Below are positions 8,290 through 17,053 of a stretch of DNA of 64,000 nucleotides, piece by piece. The notes beneath the pieces were generated by a model. The model was given only the letters and a program-made list of their open reading frames with translations, had not been told where the DNA came from and did no database searches. The DNA comes from Chloroflexota bacterium (GTDB taxonomy: Bacteria > Chloroflexota > Anaerolineae > DTLA01): positions 1 through 64,000 of the forward strand of contig JADBJK010000036.1 in NCBI GenBank assembly GCA_014874485.1, read 5' to 3'. How positions within the stretch are numbered: position 1 is the stretch's first letter; each line of letters opens with the position of its first letter. The translations under genes and the position numbers were made by a program.

Positions 8290-8653
8290 CCCAGCCCCAA
8301 CGGGGCTTCGTTCATTCAGCGCGGGGGTTCAGCCCCGCGCGGCGCCCCTCACCCTAACCCTCCCCCAGCGGGCGAGGGAATGCACGCGCCCCGCCCCCTT
8401 CGCGCCTTTCGCGCCCTTTCGCGCATTTCGCGATCCAAACGCCCTCCCACCCCGCGCGCGGAATGCACCTGCGACGTAGGCGCACACCCCGCCGCCGCCA
8501 GCCCCAACGGGGCTTCGTTCATTCAGCGCGGGGGTTCAGCCCCGCGCGGCGCCCCTCACCCTAACCCTCTCCCAGCGGGCGAGGGAATGCACGCGCCCCG
8601 CCCCTTTCGCGCCTTTCGCGCCCTTTCGCGGACTTCGCGATCCAAACGCCCCC
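8290..8653. repeat. Two inverted copies of intergenic module A
   Basis: This gene-free stretch carries two copies of the 1.5-2.6 kb module A in opposite orientation (CCCCAACGGGGCTTCGTTCATTC blocks at about 8293 and 8503), each followed by a run of CGCGCCTTTCGCGCCC blocks and spaced about 210 bp apart. Nothing coding is visible. Confidence 0.85.
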
Positions 8654-8674
8654 ACGGACGAGGGGACGCGCCGT

Positions 8675-9385
8675 TCAGAAGCCCAGGCCGCGCTCTTTCA
8701 GGCTCACATACCGATGGCTGCCGATGATGACGTGATCCAGCAGCGCAATGCCCAGCAGGTCGCCCGCCTGCCGCATCTGCTCGGTGATGCGCACATCCTC
8801 GGGCGAGGGGGTGGGATCGCCCGACGGATGGTTGTGCGCCACCACCATCGCCGCCGCGCCCGCCCGCACCGCCTCGCGGAAAAGGTCGCCCAGCCGCACG
8901 TCCACCCCGTCCAGCCGCCCCACGTACACAGTCTTGACCGCCTGGACGCGGTTCTTGGCGTCCAGCAGAAGGATGCGCAGGTGCTCCTGCTCCAGCAGTG
9001 CCATGTCGCCCTGGAGCAGGTTGACCACGTCGCGCGGGGATTGAATCTGCGGTCGGTCGGCGGGGGATTCCAGCGACAGGCGCTTGCCCAGTTCCAGGGC
9101 GGCCAGCACCTGCGACGCCTTGGCCTCGCCCACGCCTTTGGTCGCCGCCAACTCCCGCGCATCGGCCCGCGCCAGGCCGCGCAGCCCGCCGAACCGCACC
9201 AGCAGCGCCTGAGCCAGTTCCAGCACGTTCTGCCCCTTCAGCCCCGCCCTAAGGATGATGGCGAGGAGTTCGGCGGTGGACAGCGCGGACGCGCCGTAGT
9301 GGATGAGGCGCTCGCGGGGACGCTCGGACGTGGGCATTTCCTTGATCGTGGGGTGGTACTCTGTGCGTTCGGGTTGCTCCGCCAT
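8675..9385 (-). CDS. radC: DNA repair protein RadC family (JAB/MPN domain)
   Basis: A 236-residue RadC-family protein. The N-terminal half carries a helix-hairpin-helix-like region ([33 protein letters not shown], split around 80-110), and the C-terminal half the JAMM metal site [14 protein letters not shown] (about 180-193). Length is standard (about 225). The start at 9385 was chosen because AGGAG lies just upstream and the family begins near [13 protein letters not shown]; a longer frame upstream runs through the promoter region. The biochemical role of chromosomal RadC remains unsettled. It is divergent from pyk. Confidence 0.92.
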   Translation of the reverse strand: MAEQPERTEYHPTIKEMPTSERPRERLIHYGASALSTAELLAIILRAGLKGQNVLELAQALLVRFGGLRGLARADARELAATKGVGEAKASQVLAALELGKRLSLESPADRPQIQSPRDVVNLLQGDMALLEQEHLRILLLDAKNRVQAVKTVYVGRLDGVDVRLGDLFREAVRAGAAAMVVAHNHPSGDPTPSPEDVRITEQMRQAGDLLGIALLDHVIIGSHRYVSLKERGLGF

Positions 9386-9483
9386 ATCCTGCTCCTGAAC
9401 GGGAATGCCAGGGACTGCCGTGGCGCGTGCGAGGCAGACCGTACAGGCGACGCGTGCCCCGCCCGCACACGGCAGGCAGCCAG

Positions 9484-9513
9484 AGGATAGCAGAAAGCGG
9501 GGGGTCGTGTCAA
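9484..9513 (-). promoter_or_regulatory. Promoter of radC, TTGACA-N18-TATCCT
   Basis: Consensus TTGACA (9513-9508), 18-bp spacer and TATCCT (9489-9484) on the minus strand, about 100 bp before the radC start. It is back to back with the pyk promoter. Confidence 0.6.
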
Positions 9514-9534
9514 GGATGCGCCAGACCCCGTGCG

Positions 9535-9562
9535 TTGCCACCTCGCCCGCCCGTGCTATAAT
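9535..9562 (+). promoter_or_regulatory. Promoter of pyk, TTGCCA-N16-TATAAT
   Basis: TTGCCA at 9535-9540, 16-bp spacer and perfect TATAAT at 9557-9562, giving a leader of about 43 nt with a GAAGGAGG site before the pyk ATG. Confidence 0.75.
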
Positions 9563-9611
9563 GGGCGCGGAGGACATCCGACCGAAGCGCTTCCGCGAAG
9601 GAGGGCTCGCC

Positions 9612-11030
9612 ATGACCCGAACGAAAATCGTCTGCACGCTAGGCCCCGCCACCGACGCGCCCGACGTGCTCCGCAGGATTCTGGAAGCCGGCGCGCGCGT
9701 CCTGCGCCTGAACTACTCGCACGGGACGCAGGCCCAGCAGGCCACCCGCGCCGACGCCGCACGGCGCATCGCCCGCGAGTTGGACGTTCACATCGCCATC
9801 CTCGCCGACCTGCAAGGCCCCAAGATGCGCGTCGGCGACATCCCAGGCGGCAGCATGACCCTGCGCGAGGGGGCCACCGTGGTCCTGACCGCCCGGCCCG
9901 CCACCGCCGGCGATCGCGACATCCCCTTCGCCGAGCCGGACGTCCTGGCCGACATCCGCCCGGGTGCGCGCATCCTGCTGGATGACGGCCTGCTGGAACT
10001 GCGGGCGGTGCGGACCGACGGGGCCGACGTGGTGGCCGAGGTGGTCGTGGGCGGCGAACTGTCGTCGCGCAAGGGCGTTACGCTGCCCGACACCGAGGTG
10101 CGCATGGCATCGCTCACCGACAAGGACCGCGAGGACGCCCGCGCGGCGGTGGAGGCAGGCGCGGACTACATCGCGCTGTCGTTCGTGCGGTCGGCGGCAA
10201 ACGTGGAGGATTTGCGGGCGCTGCTGCGCGGCCTGGGTGCCGGCGAAGTGCCCATCATCGCCAAAATTGAGAAGCGCGAGGCGCTGGAGCAGTTCGGCCA
10301 GATTCTGGACGCCGCCGACGGCGTCATGGTGGCGCGGGGCGACCTGGGCGTGGAAATCCCGCCGGAGGACGTGCCCGCCCACCAGAAGGACATCGTGCGG
10401 CAGTGCAACGCGGCGGGCAAGCCGGTCATCATCGCCACACAGATGCTCCAGTCCATGATAGACAACCCGCGCCCCACCCGCGCCGAGGCCAGCGACGTGG
10501 CCAACGCCATCCTGGACGGGGCCGACGCGGTCATGCTGTCGGGCGAGACGGCGGTGGGGCGCTATCCGGTGGATGCCGTAACGATGATGGGCAAGATCGC
10601 GCGGGCCACCGAGGCCCACTTCCCCTACAGCGCGCGCCTGCGCGAGGCCGCCGACGCCCGCGCGGCTACCATCACCGACGCCATCAGCCAGGCCACGTGC
10701 GAGATCGCCCAGGAGTTGGGCGCGAAGGCCATTCTGGCGTCCACGCGCTCGGGGCACACGGCGCGCATGGTGGCCAAGTACCGCCCGGCGACGCCCATCC
10801 TCGCACCCACGCCCGACCCGAGGGTGGCGGCGCGGCTGGCGCTGGTGTGGGGCGTGGAGCCGCTCCTGGTGCCGCAGTTTGACACCACCGACGAGATGAT
10901 CGCCAGGGCGGTGGCCGCGGCGAAGGAGCGGGGACTGGTGCACGCAGGGGATGTGGTGGTCATCACCGCGGGTGTGCCCATCGGTGGCGCCGGCCGCACC
11001 AACATGCTCAAGGTGCACGTGGTGGAGTAG
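9612..11030 (+). CDS. pyk: Pyruvate kinase
   Basis: A 472-residue pyruvate kinase, which makes pyruvate and ATP from phosphoenolpyruvate and ADP in lower glycolysis. It begins [14 protein letters not shown]. Visible are the active-site lysine and metal ligand region [13 protein letters not shown] (about 216-228), [19 protein letters not shown], and the [14 protein letters not shown] block. It ends at the usual [13 protein letters not shown], so there is no extra C-terminal PEP-utiliser domain. ATG 9612 follows a clear GAAGGAGG; the longer upstream frame crosses the promoter. Confidence 0.97.
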   Translation: MTRTKIVCTLGPATDAPDVLRRILEAGARVLRLNYSHGTQAQQATRADAARRIARELDVHIAILADLQGPKMRVGDIPGGSMTLREGATVVLTARPATAGDRDIPFAEPDVLADIRPGARILLDDGLLELRAVRTDGADVVAEVVVGGELSSRKGVTLPDTEVRMASLTDKDREDARAAVEAGADYIALSFVRSAANVEDLRALLRGLGAGEVPIIAKIEKREALEQFGQILDAADGVMVARGDLGVEIPPEDVPAHQKDIVRQCNAAGKPVIIATQMLQSMIDNPRPTRAEASDVANAILDGADAVMLSGETAVGRYPVDAVTMMGKIARATEAHFPYSARLREAADARAATITDAISQATCEIAQELGAKAILASTRSGHTARMVAKYRPATPILAPTPDPRVAARLALVWGVEPLLVPQFDTTDEMIARAVAAAKERGLVHAGDVVVITAGVPIGGAGRTNMLKVHVVE

Positions 11031-11110
11031 AGCCGCGGTTTCGCATCAAAGATCGCGGAGAGCGTCCTACTTTGCGTTCTCCGCGCCTCTGCGGTGTGCC
11101 GCTCGGGCGC

Positions 11111-11602
11111 CTACTGCGTGTCGTCCGGGCTGGCCTCCTCGCCGACCGGAACCGGCACCGGCGGCGCGACCTGCGACGTCCCGCAGTACGGGCAGATGTT
11201 CCACTTCAGGTGCAGCAGCCGCCCGCAGTGAACGCACGGCTTGCGGAGTTTGGTGTGGCAGTTGGGGCACACCATGTAGTCCGGCTGCACAGGCTGCTTG
11301 CAGCCGGGGCACGCCTGCTTCTCCTCAATGTCCTGCAGCAGCGCCTCTTCCTCCAGTGCCCGCTCGTAGGCCTCGGCCAGCGTCTCCTTGGGGCGCAGGA
11401 TGAGGTAGATGACCAGGCCGGGAACGTTGAACAGCAGCACGATGAGCGCCGCCAGGATGTGGGCGAAGACGTCCCGCGAACGCGACCGGATGTCGCGGTA
11501 TGTCCAGATCACCAGGCTCAGGGTAAACGCCACGAAAAAGCCGCTGAGCACGGCCAACAGAATCTGCGCGATGGCGATGAGGTTGTTGATTAGATCGGTC
11601 AT
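11111..11602 (-). CDS. Two-helix membrane protein with double zinc ribbon
   Basis: A 163-residue protein with two N-terminal membrane helices (about 8-34 and 45-68), a short charged coil (70-95), then four CxxC knuckles forming a double zinc ribbon: CPGC, CPNC, CVHC and CPYC (about 98-142). The cytosolic zinc ribbon after a membrane anchor is common in Chloroflexota proteins of unknown role. A promoter with TATAAT (11649-11644) lies about 40 bp upstream. No partner gene is obvious; it is divergent from the toxin-antitoxin island. Confidence 0.7.
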   Translation of the reverse strand: MTDLINNLIAIAQILLAVLSGFFVAFTLSLVIWTYRDIRSRSRDVFAHILAALIVLLFNVPGLVIYLILRPKETLAEAYERALEEEALLQDIEEKQACPGCKQPVQPDYMVCPNCHTKLRKPCVHCGRLLHLKWNICPYCGTSQVAPPVPVPVGEEASPDDTQ

Positions 11603-11643
11603 GTCAGGAATCCTTCCTCCTGCCGCAACGGTTCATGGCGCGC

Positions 11644-11671
11644 ATTATAGCATCCTTTGGCGAAGTTGTCA
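11644..11671 (-). promoter_or_regulatory. Promoter TGACAA-N16-TATAAT for the zinc-ribbon gene
   Basis: On the minus strand TGACAA (11671-11666), 16-bp spacer and TATAAT (11649-11644). The -35 box is weak. Confidence 0.5.
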
Positions 11672-11706
11672 TTTTCGGCAGGCGCCGGCGAAGGCGGCGC
11701 GAAGCC

Positions 11707-11736
11707 TTGATTCGCGGGCGAGGGGTGTGGTATAAT
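11707..11736 (+). promoter_or_regulatory. Promoter of mntA-hepT, TTGATT-N18-TATAAT
   Basis: TTGATT at 11707-11712, 18-bp spacer and perfect TATAAT at 11731-11736, 47 nt before the first start codon of the module. Confidence 0.6.
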
Positions 11737-11783
11737 GATTGTCGCCGGCATACGGCTGGCGGCTTGCAGGGGAGGTGTACGCG

Positions 11784-12074
11784 ATGACGAGGGACGACAT
11801 TCTGCGTGTGCTGGCGCGATTCCGGGACACGCGACGGGATGAATATGGCATCGTGCGCATCGGCATCTTCGGCTCGGTCGCCAGAGGCGAATCCACCGAG
11901 ACCAGCGACGTGGACGTTGTGGTGGAACTTGCCCATCCGGATTTGCTCCTGCTGGCGGGCATCAAGCAGGAACTGGAGGAACTGCTCCACCGCCCTGTGG
12001 ACGTGGTACGGTACCGGGAGCGGATGAACCCGCACCTCAAAGCGCGGATTCAAAAGGAAGCCCTGTATGTATGA
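11784..12074 (+). CDS. mntA: MntA-type minimal nucleotidyltransferase antitoxin
   Basis: A 96-residue minimal nucleotidyltransferase. It has the polymerase-beta motif FGSVARGE..SDVDVVVEL (GS, two Asp; about 31-50) and a third acidic strand HRPVDVVRY (about 72-80). In characterised MntA/HepT modules this enzyme attaches AMP units to a tyrosine of HepT and so blocks its toxicity. GGGGAGG precedes the ATG, which was preferred to a longer upstream frame. It overlaps the next gene by 8 bp, as expected for the pair. Confidence 0.9.
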   Translation: MTRDDILRVLARFRDTRRDEYGIVRIGIFGSVARGESTETSDVDVVVELAHPDLLLLAGIKQELEELLHRPVDVVRYRERMNPHLKARIQKEALYV

Positions 12075-12444
12075 CGTCGCACTGGTCAGGGACGTCCTCG
12101 GCGAAATACTGGCTGCCACACGAACGGTAGCCAGGCGGTTTGCGCCCGTACGCTCGGTTGACGATTTTGTGCAGTCCGAGGCAGGGTTGGAGAAACTGGA
12201 CGCCATTTGCATGCAGTTGATCGCCATCGGGGAGAGCATCAAGCGCCTGGACAAGATCACCGGAGGCACGCTGCTACCTCGGTATCCACAGGTGGAGTGG
12301 AAGCGCGTCATGGGCATGCGGGACGTGCTCACGCATCACTACTTTGATCTGGACGCCGAGATGGTATATTCCGTCTGTGCGCATCACATCGGCACGTTGG
12401 AGCAAACGGTCGCCCAGATGCTTGCGGACCTGGACAGCCCGTAG
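12067..12444 (+). CDS. hepT: HepT-family toxin (HEPN RNase)
   Basis: A 125-residue all-helical HEPN protein (DUF86/HepT). The RX4HXY catalytic motif is intact as RDVLTHHY at about residues 91-98. The motif's tyrosine is the residue modified by MntA in known systems. The block LDAICMQLIAIGESIKRLDK is also typical of the family. It overlaps mntA by 8 bp, so the two are translationally coupled. It is likely an RNase that is inactive while modified. Confidence 0.9.
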   Translation: MYDVALVRDVLGEILAATRTVARRFAPVRSVDDFVQSEAGLEKLDAICMQLIAIGESIKRLDKITGGTLLPRYPQVEWKRVMGMRDVLTHHYFDLDAEMVYSVCAHHIGTLEQTVAQMLADLDSP

Positions 12445-12477
12445 GCGGCCCATTTCGGCGGGCGAGGTTGAGTGAAA

Positions 12478-12744
12478 ATGAGTCGCAAGATCGGCTCCAA
12501 GATGTTGCTTGTCCTGGCAATCCTTCTGCTCCTCTACGCCGCGCTGGGCGTGGCGTTCCACGTCGCGTGGAAGGGCGCACAGGCGGCCTGCCGCGAGGCG
12601 CAGGCAGCGCGCGGCGACTCCGTGGAGCCGGAGGTGTTCGGCGGCGGCCTGGGGCTGATGTTTGACGTTACCTTCTGGCCCGTGTACGCCTACTGGAACA
12701 CCTACCACTTCGGCTCGCCCCTGGGGAGGCAGTGCGGGAGGTAG
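12478..12744 (+). CDS. Small single-pass membrane protein, unknown
   Basis: An 88-residue protein with one N-terminal helix (about 9-30, MLLVLAILLLLYAALGVAFHV) and a short exported tail with two cysteines. I do not recognise it. ATG at 12478 was preferred over a GTG six bases upstream for spacing from GCGAGG. It lies between two toxin-antitoxin modules, 33 nt after hepT, and could be part of the hepT transcript. Confidence 0.5.
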   Translation: MSRKIGSKMLLVLAILLLLYAALGVAFHVAWKGAQAACREAQAARGDSVEPEVFGGGLGLMFDVTFWPVYAYWNTYHFGSPLGRQCGR

Positions 12745-12769
12745 GGCGTCAACGCCGAGCGCCCAGAAG

Positions 12770-12798
12770 TTGCCGATGCGCTATTCGTATGATACAAT
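12770..12798 (+). promoter_or_regulatory. Promoter of the AbrB/PIN pair, TTGCCG-N17-TACAAT
   Basis: TTGCCG at 12770-12775, 17-bp spacer and TACAAT at 12793-12798; leader about 34 nt. Confidence 0.6.
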
Positions 12799-12838
12799 CG
12801 CGAACGTAATACCGAAGTCCGGTCGTCAGGAGCAGGGT

Positions 12839-13045
12839 ATGGATACGGTGAAGGTTTCGCCCAAGTACCAGATCGTAATTCCGAGCAAGATCCGCGAGCG
12901 GCTTGGCATACTGCCCGGCCAGAGGGTTCGCGTCATCCTGTACGACAATCGGATTGAGATGGTGCCGATAAGGCCCGTGGGGGCAGCCCGAGGCTTTCTG
13001 AAGGGGATTGACACGAGCGTGGAGCGGGAGCCCGAGCGCGTATGA
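12839..13045 (+). CDS. vapB: AbrB/SpoVT-family antitoxin (VapB type)
   Basis: A 68-residue swapped-hairpin AbrB DNA-binding protein (VKVSPKYQIVIPSKIRERLGI..GQRVRVILYDNRIEMVP). The remaining C-terminal 20 residues would bind the toxin. The start at 12839 is preceded by AGGAG. It overlaps the PIN gene by 4 bp (ATGA). Known relatives repress their own operon as a complex with the toxin. Confidence 0.88.
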   Translation: MDTVKVSPKYQIVIPSKIRERLGILPGQRVRVILYDNRIEMVPIRPVGAARGFLKGIDTSVEREPERV

Positions 13046-13416
13046 ACGTGGTGGATTCCAGCGGGTGGTTGGAGTACTTCGCCGAAGGGCCGAACGCGGA
13101 TTTCTTCGCCCCTGCGATAGAGGCGGTGTCGGAACTCATCGTGCCAACGCTCAGCCTGTACGAGGTATTCAAGCGCGTGCTGCAACAGCGCGGGGAGGGA
13201 GAGGCCCTGCAAGCGGTTGCCGTAATGATGGAGGGGCAGGTGGTGGAACTCACCGCCGAGATCGCGCTGGAGGCGGCGCGGCTATCGGTGGAGGCGAACC
13301 TGCCGATGGCCGACAGCGTGATGCTGGCGACGGCACGGGCGCACAGCGCCGAGTTATGGACTGAGGACGCTCACTTCGCGGGGATGCAGGGGGTGCGCTA
13401 CGTAGCAAGAGCCTAG
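13042..13416 (+). CDS. vapC: PIN-domain toxin (VapC type)
   Basis: A 124-residue PIN-domain ribonuclease. The acidic residues expected for metal binding are visible: NVVDSSGWLEYF (first Asp, residue 5), ..LYEVFK.. (Glu about 41), and MADSVMLATAR / WTEDAHF near the C-terminus. It overlaps the AbrB antitoxin by 4 bp. It probably cleaves tRNA or rRNA; the target cannot be inferred. Confidence 0.88.
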   Translation: MNVVDSSGWLEYFAEGPNADFFAPAIEAVSELIVPTLSLYEVFKRVLQQRGEGEALQAVAVMMEGQVVELTAEIALEAARLSVEANLPMADSVMLATARAHSAELWTEDAHFAGMQGVRYVARA

Positions 13417-13490
13417 ATGACCACGCATGTCCGGGCTCTGGCCCTACGATGGTGCGGGAATATGTACAGGCACCGCCAGTCGTCTCCAAC

Positions 13491-13519
13491 TTGACAGCAC
13501 ACGCGGATCGTCGTATACT
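13491..13519 (+). promoter_or_regulatory. Promoter of mazEF, TTGACA-N17-TATACT
   Basis: One of the best sigma-70-type promoters in the window: TTGACA at 13491-13496, 17-bp spacer, TATACT at 13514-13519, with the mazE ATG 29 nt downstream of the -10 box. Confidence 0.8.
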
Positions 13520-13547
13520 CTTTGTAGATACGATCGGGAGAATTGGA

Positions 13548-13790
13548 ATGGAGAGCAGCGTGAAGAGATGGGGGAATAGCCTGGCCCTGCGCATCCCCAG
13601 ACCGCTTGCCGAGGAGATCGGCCTGGAGGAAGATTCTCCAGTGCGGCTACTGGTGGAAGAAGGCAGGCTGGTCATCGTGCCGGTTTCAGGCGCCCGGTAT
13701 TCCCTGAAGGCCTTGCTGGATCAGATAACAGCCGACAACGTGCATGCAGAAGTGAACACCGGAAAGGCCGTGGGGGGTGAGGTGTGGTAA
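13548..13790 (+). CDS. mazE: MazE-like antitoxin (AbrB fold)
   Basis: An 80-residue antitoxin starting MESSVKRWGNSLALRIPRPLAEEIGL, the classic MazE/PemI swapped-hairpin DNA-binding domain, followed by an acidic toxin-binding tail. GGGAG precedes the ATG. It overlaps mazF by 7 bp. Autoregulation is expected from the family. Confidence 0.9.
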   Translation: MESSVKRWGNSLALRIPRPLAEEIGLEEDSPVRLLVEEGRLVIVPVSGARYSLKALLDQITADNVHAEVNTGKAVGGEVW

Positions 13791-14236
13791 GGCCGGAAGG
13801 GTACGTGCCCGAGCGCGGGGACGTGGTGTGGATCACACTGGACCCCCAGTCCGGGCACGAGCAGGCAGGGCGGCGGCCGGCGGTCGTCCTGTCGCCGGCG
13901 GCGTACAACGGGAAGGTCGGGCTGGCGATTTTGTGTCCAATCACGAGTCAGGAGAAGGGCTACCCCTTTGAGGTCAAAATCCCTGCGGGGTTTGGAGTTC
14001 GCGGGGTTATTCTTTCTGACCAGGTCAAGAGCCTGGACTGGCGCGCGCGGGACGCGGAGAGAATCGGCGCCCTGCCCCGCGAGGTGATGGCCGAGGTGCT
14101 GGGCAAACTGGGGCGCTGCTGGCAGGGTAGTGGGCGAGGGGGTTGGCAGGGCTCGCTGCGGGGCCAGGAAATTTGGACGATGCGAGGTGCGCACTGGGCT
14201 CCGATGATGTGGAATCCAACACGACTGTTGCGTTGA
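13784..14236 (+). CDS. mazF: MazF-family endoribonuclease toxin with C-terminal extension
   Basis: A 150-residue MazF/PemK toxin, a sequence-specific mRNA interferase. The N-terminal 113 residues follow E. coli MazF closely: YVPERGDVVWITLDPQSG, EQAGRRPAVVLSP, CPITSQEKGYPFEV, ILSDQVKSLDWRAR. The family normally stops near residue 112; the last 37 residues here (GSGRGGWQGSL...NPTRLLR) do not look like MazF and run towards a lower-GC segment, as if the original stop codon was lost. Start is GTG at 13784. Confidence 0.9.
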   Translation: MVRPEGYVPERGDVVWITLDPQSGHEQAGRRPAVVLSPAAYNGKVGLAILCPITSQEKGYPFEVKIPAGFGVRGVILSDQVKSLDWRARDAERIGALPREVMAEVLGKLGRCWQGSGRGGWQGSLRGQEIWTMRGAHWAPMMWNPTRLLR

Positions 14237-14293
14237 CATACCCTTAGCGGCAGCATGCGCGAATACCGCGAGCGTTGTTTCTGGAGAAAAAGC

Positions 14294-14947
14294 ATGGACG
14301 ACATGAGGATTACTGCACTCAGGACAAGATCGCCTGAAGAAATCTGCGCGGCGGTGAGCAACTTTCCGTCTCGCTACATAGAGGATTGGGAGTGCTGGCT
14401 TTCTGTGGGGGACGAGCACCGGTGGCAACTGTTCGGCAAGATTCTCAGGAAGTGGCAAGCAACCAGACCCAAACCAATGCGCAGGCTTCAGGAAGAAGCC
14501 ACACATGCCCCGCCGTACCTTGATGATCTTGTTCGCAGGGCACAGACCCCACTCGCAGCGATAGAGTGCCTAACGGTCCGAAATATCCTTTGAAGAACAC
14601 AAAAACAGGATTGTGCACTCCGAGAACTCTGGGCCATCTTCCAAGAACTTCCTGTGGAAGGCAAGGCCTCCTGTGTTGGGATAACGAAAGCGCTACTACT
14701 TCTCACCAATGGAAGATTGGGGCCAGCCTTCGATTCGCAGGTGCGACGGAATTTTCGTGTTGACAAATTCTCAACGCCAGACGAATGGATTAGGCTATTG
14801 GAGAGAATCGCCGAAGATATCTGGTGCTTTGAGGAGCAGCACAAGAAGTGCCTCCAACAGGTAGTTCCCGAAAGATTCGCCCGGCTCGAATACGGGAGAC
14901 TCTTGGACATGATACTTGGGCCCTCGGTGATGCCCCGAGACCAGTGA
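14294..14947 (+). pseudogene. Unknown protein gene interrupted by an in-frame TGA
   Basis: Two open segments lie in the same frame, separated only by TGA at 14591-14593: 99 codons before it (from ATG 14294, GGAG upstream) and 117 after. The downstream part reads as good protein immediately after the stop (RTQKQDCALRELWAIFQELP..) and continues through LLLLTNGRLGPAFDSQVRRNF and IAEDIWCFEEQHK, so one substitution (for example CGA to TGA) would restore a protein of about 217 residues. I do not recognise the family. Base composition is visibly lower in GC than its neighbours, which suggests horizontal transfer. Confidence 0.6.
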
Positions 14948-15068
14948 GAGCGCCCACTCCACTGGCTCTGCTCATCGCCCGGACGACTGGTTGCTACGGT
15001 GCGCCCGGCTCCTGGTAGAAAGCCTACCCGCCGGCATTTCGCCAAGCCCCCACCGCGCGAACCGCCCG

Positions 15069-16985
15069 CTAGTCTCCCCTCCCCCGCTGCAAATGCACCA
15101 GCAGCGCGGCGATGTCGGCAGGGTTGACGCCCGACAGCCGCGACGCCTGCCCCACCGTCGCCGGACGCGCCCGCGCCAACTTCTCCTTCGCCTCGTTGCG
15201 CAGCCCCGTCAGCGCCGCGTAGTCCAAATCCGCCGGAATGCGCATCTCCTCCAGGCGGCGGGCACGCTCCACCTGCTCCCGCTGCCGCTCAATGTACCCC
15301 GCGTACTTCGCCTCAATCTCCACCTGCTCGCGCTCGTAGGGCGTCAGTGGCGCGGGCGGCGGGCACACCTCGGCCACCACATCGTACCGCACCTCGGGCC
15401 GGCTCAGGAACAGCAGCGCGTTCACCCCGTCCGCCAGCGGCTCCAGCCCGTGCCGCGCCAGGATGGCGTTCGTCGCCGCATCGGGGCGCAGGTACGTCTC
15501 CCGCAGGCGCGCCAGTTCGTCGCGGATAGCCGCCTTCTCGGCCAGGCGGCGGTCGTACTCGGCCCGCGAGATGAGGCCACACTCGTAGGCCACGTCGGCC
15601 AGGCGCAACTCGGCGTTGTCCTGCCGCAGCAGCAGCCGGTATTCGGCCCGCGAGGTCATCAGGCGGTACGGCTCGTCAATCTCCTTGGTGATGAGGTCGT
15701 CAATCATCACGCCGATGTACGCCTCGTCGCGGCGCAGGATGACGGGCGGCTTGCCCTGCACCTTGCGCGCCGCGTTGATGCCTGCGATGATCCCCTGCCC
15801 TGCCGCCTCCTCGTACCCCGAAGTGCCGTTGATCTGCCCCGCCAGGAATAGCCCCTCCACGAGCTTCGTCTCCAGCGACGGCAGAATCTGGTCGGTGGGC
15901 ACGTGGTCGTACTCTATGGCGTAGCCCGGGCGCATGATCTCGGCGTGGCGCAGCGCCGGGATGGAGTGGAGCATGGCCCGCTGCACGTCCTCGGGCATGG
16001 ACGTGAAGAACCCCTGCACGTACACCTCGCCCGTGAGGAACCCCTCCGGCTCTAGGAAAATCTGGTGCGCCTCCTTGTGCCCGAAGCGGACGATCTTCTC
16101 CTCAATGGACGGGCAGTAGCGCGGGCCGGTGCCCTCAATAAACCCCGCCGCGATGGGCGAGCGGTGCAGGTTCTCGCGCACGATGCGGTGCGTCTCGGCG
16201 TTGGTATAGACGAGGTAACACGGCAACTGCGTCCGCCACTCCGTCTGGCGCGGGATGGGGTAGACCGGGTTCGGCGGGGGCAGCGGGATTTGCACCACAT
16301 CGGGGTCGCGCCGACGGCTGAAGTACAGCGGCACGTCCGACCCGATCTGCGGCGTGGTCTGCGAGAAGTCAATCGTGCGGGCGTCCACGCGGGGCGGTGT
16401 GTTGGTCTGCAGTCGGCGCAGGCGGAAGCCCAGGTCGCGCAGGCTGGCCGACAGCCCCACGGCGGGGAACTCGCCCGCGCGGCCGGCGGGATGGCTCCAC
16501 TCGCCGCTGAGGATGCGCCCCGCCAAGAACGTGCCCGTCGTGAGCACCACCGCGCGGCCGTAGTACAGTTGCCCGGTGGACGTGGCCACGCCGCACACGC
16601 GCCCCTTTTCCACCAGCAGCCGCTCGGTGTGCGCCTGCTTCAGGTGCAGGTTGGGCGTCGCCTCCAGCGCCAGTTTCATCGCCAGCGAGTACAGGCGCTT
16701 GTCGGCCTGGGCGCGCAGGGCCTGCACCGCCGGCCCCTTGGACGAATTGAGCAGGCGAATCTGGATGAAGGTGCGGTCGGTGTTGCGGCCCATCTCGCCG
16801 CCCAGGGCGTCCACCTCGCGCACCAGGTGCCCCTTGGCCGGGCCGCCCACGCTGGGGTTGCACGGCATCTGGGCGATGAGGTCCAGGTTCATGGTGAGCA
16901 GGAGCGTGCGACAGCCCATGCGCGCGGCCGCCATCGCCGCCTCGCATCCGGCGTGCCCTGCCCCCACCACGATCACGTCGTACAT
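15069..16985 (-). CDS. mnmG: tRNA uridine-5-carboxymethylaminomethyl modification enzyme MnmG (GidA)
   Basis: A 638-residue MnmG, the FAD-dependent partner of MnmE that modifies wobble uridine-34 of several tRNAs. It starts MYDVIVVGAGHAGCEAAMAAARMG (FAD motif) and contains CNPSVGGPAKGHLVREVDALGG, GTFLAGRI, TGPRYCPSIEEKI, GQINGTSGYEEAAGQG, and a C-terminal GIDA-associated helical domain ending SGVNPADIAALLVHLQ. Length matches. The start at 16985 follows GAAGGTAG. mnmE is not in the window. A promoter lies at 17054-17081. Confidence 0.96.
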   Translation of the reverse strand: MYDVIVVGAGHAGCEAAMAAARMGCRTLLLTMNLDLIAQMPCNPSVGGPAKGHLVREVDALGGEMGRNTDRTFIQIRLLNSSKGPAVQALRAQADKRLYSLAMKLALEATPNLHLKQAHTERLLVEKGRVCGVATSTGQLYYGRAVVLTTGTFLAGRILSGEWSHPAGRAGEFPAVGLSASLRDLGFRLRRLQTNTPPRVDARTIDFSQTTPQIGSDVPLYFSRRRDPDVVQIPLPPPNPVYPIPRQTEWRTQLPCYLVYTNAETHRIVRENLHRSPIAAGFIEGTGPRYCPSIEEKIVRFGHKEAHQIFLEPEGFLTGEVYVQGFFTSMPEDVQRAMLHSIPALRHAEIMRPGYAIEYDHVPTDQILPSLETKLVEGLFLAGQINGTSGYEEAAGQGIIAGINAARKVQGKPPVILRRDEAYIGVMIDDLITKEIDEPYRLMTSRAEYRLLLRQDNAELRLADVAYECGLISRAEYDRRLAEKAAIRDELARLRETYLRPDAATNAILARHGLEPLADGVNALLFLSRPEVRYDVVAEVCPPPAPLTPYEREQVEIEAKYAGYIERQREQVERARRLEEMRIPADLDYAALTGLRNEAKEKLARARPATVGQASRLSGVNPADIAALLVHLQRGRGD

Positions 16986-17053
16986 CGCGCTACCTTCGTT
17001 CACCGCAGAGTCGCCGAGAACGCAGAGGATTTCGGAGAATTCAAGGCAGACGT

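Noticed and set aside
14591-14593. TGA as a selenocysteine codon
   Set aside because: No SECIS-like hairpin directly follows, no selenium genes are present in the window, and there is no redox context; a nonsense change is simpler.
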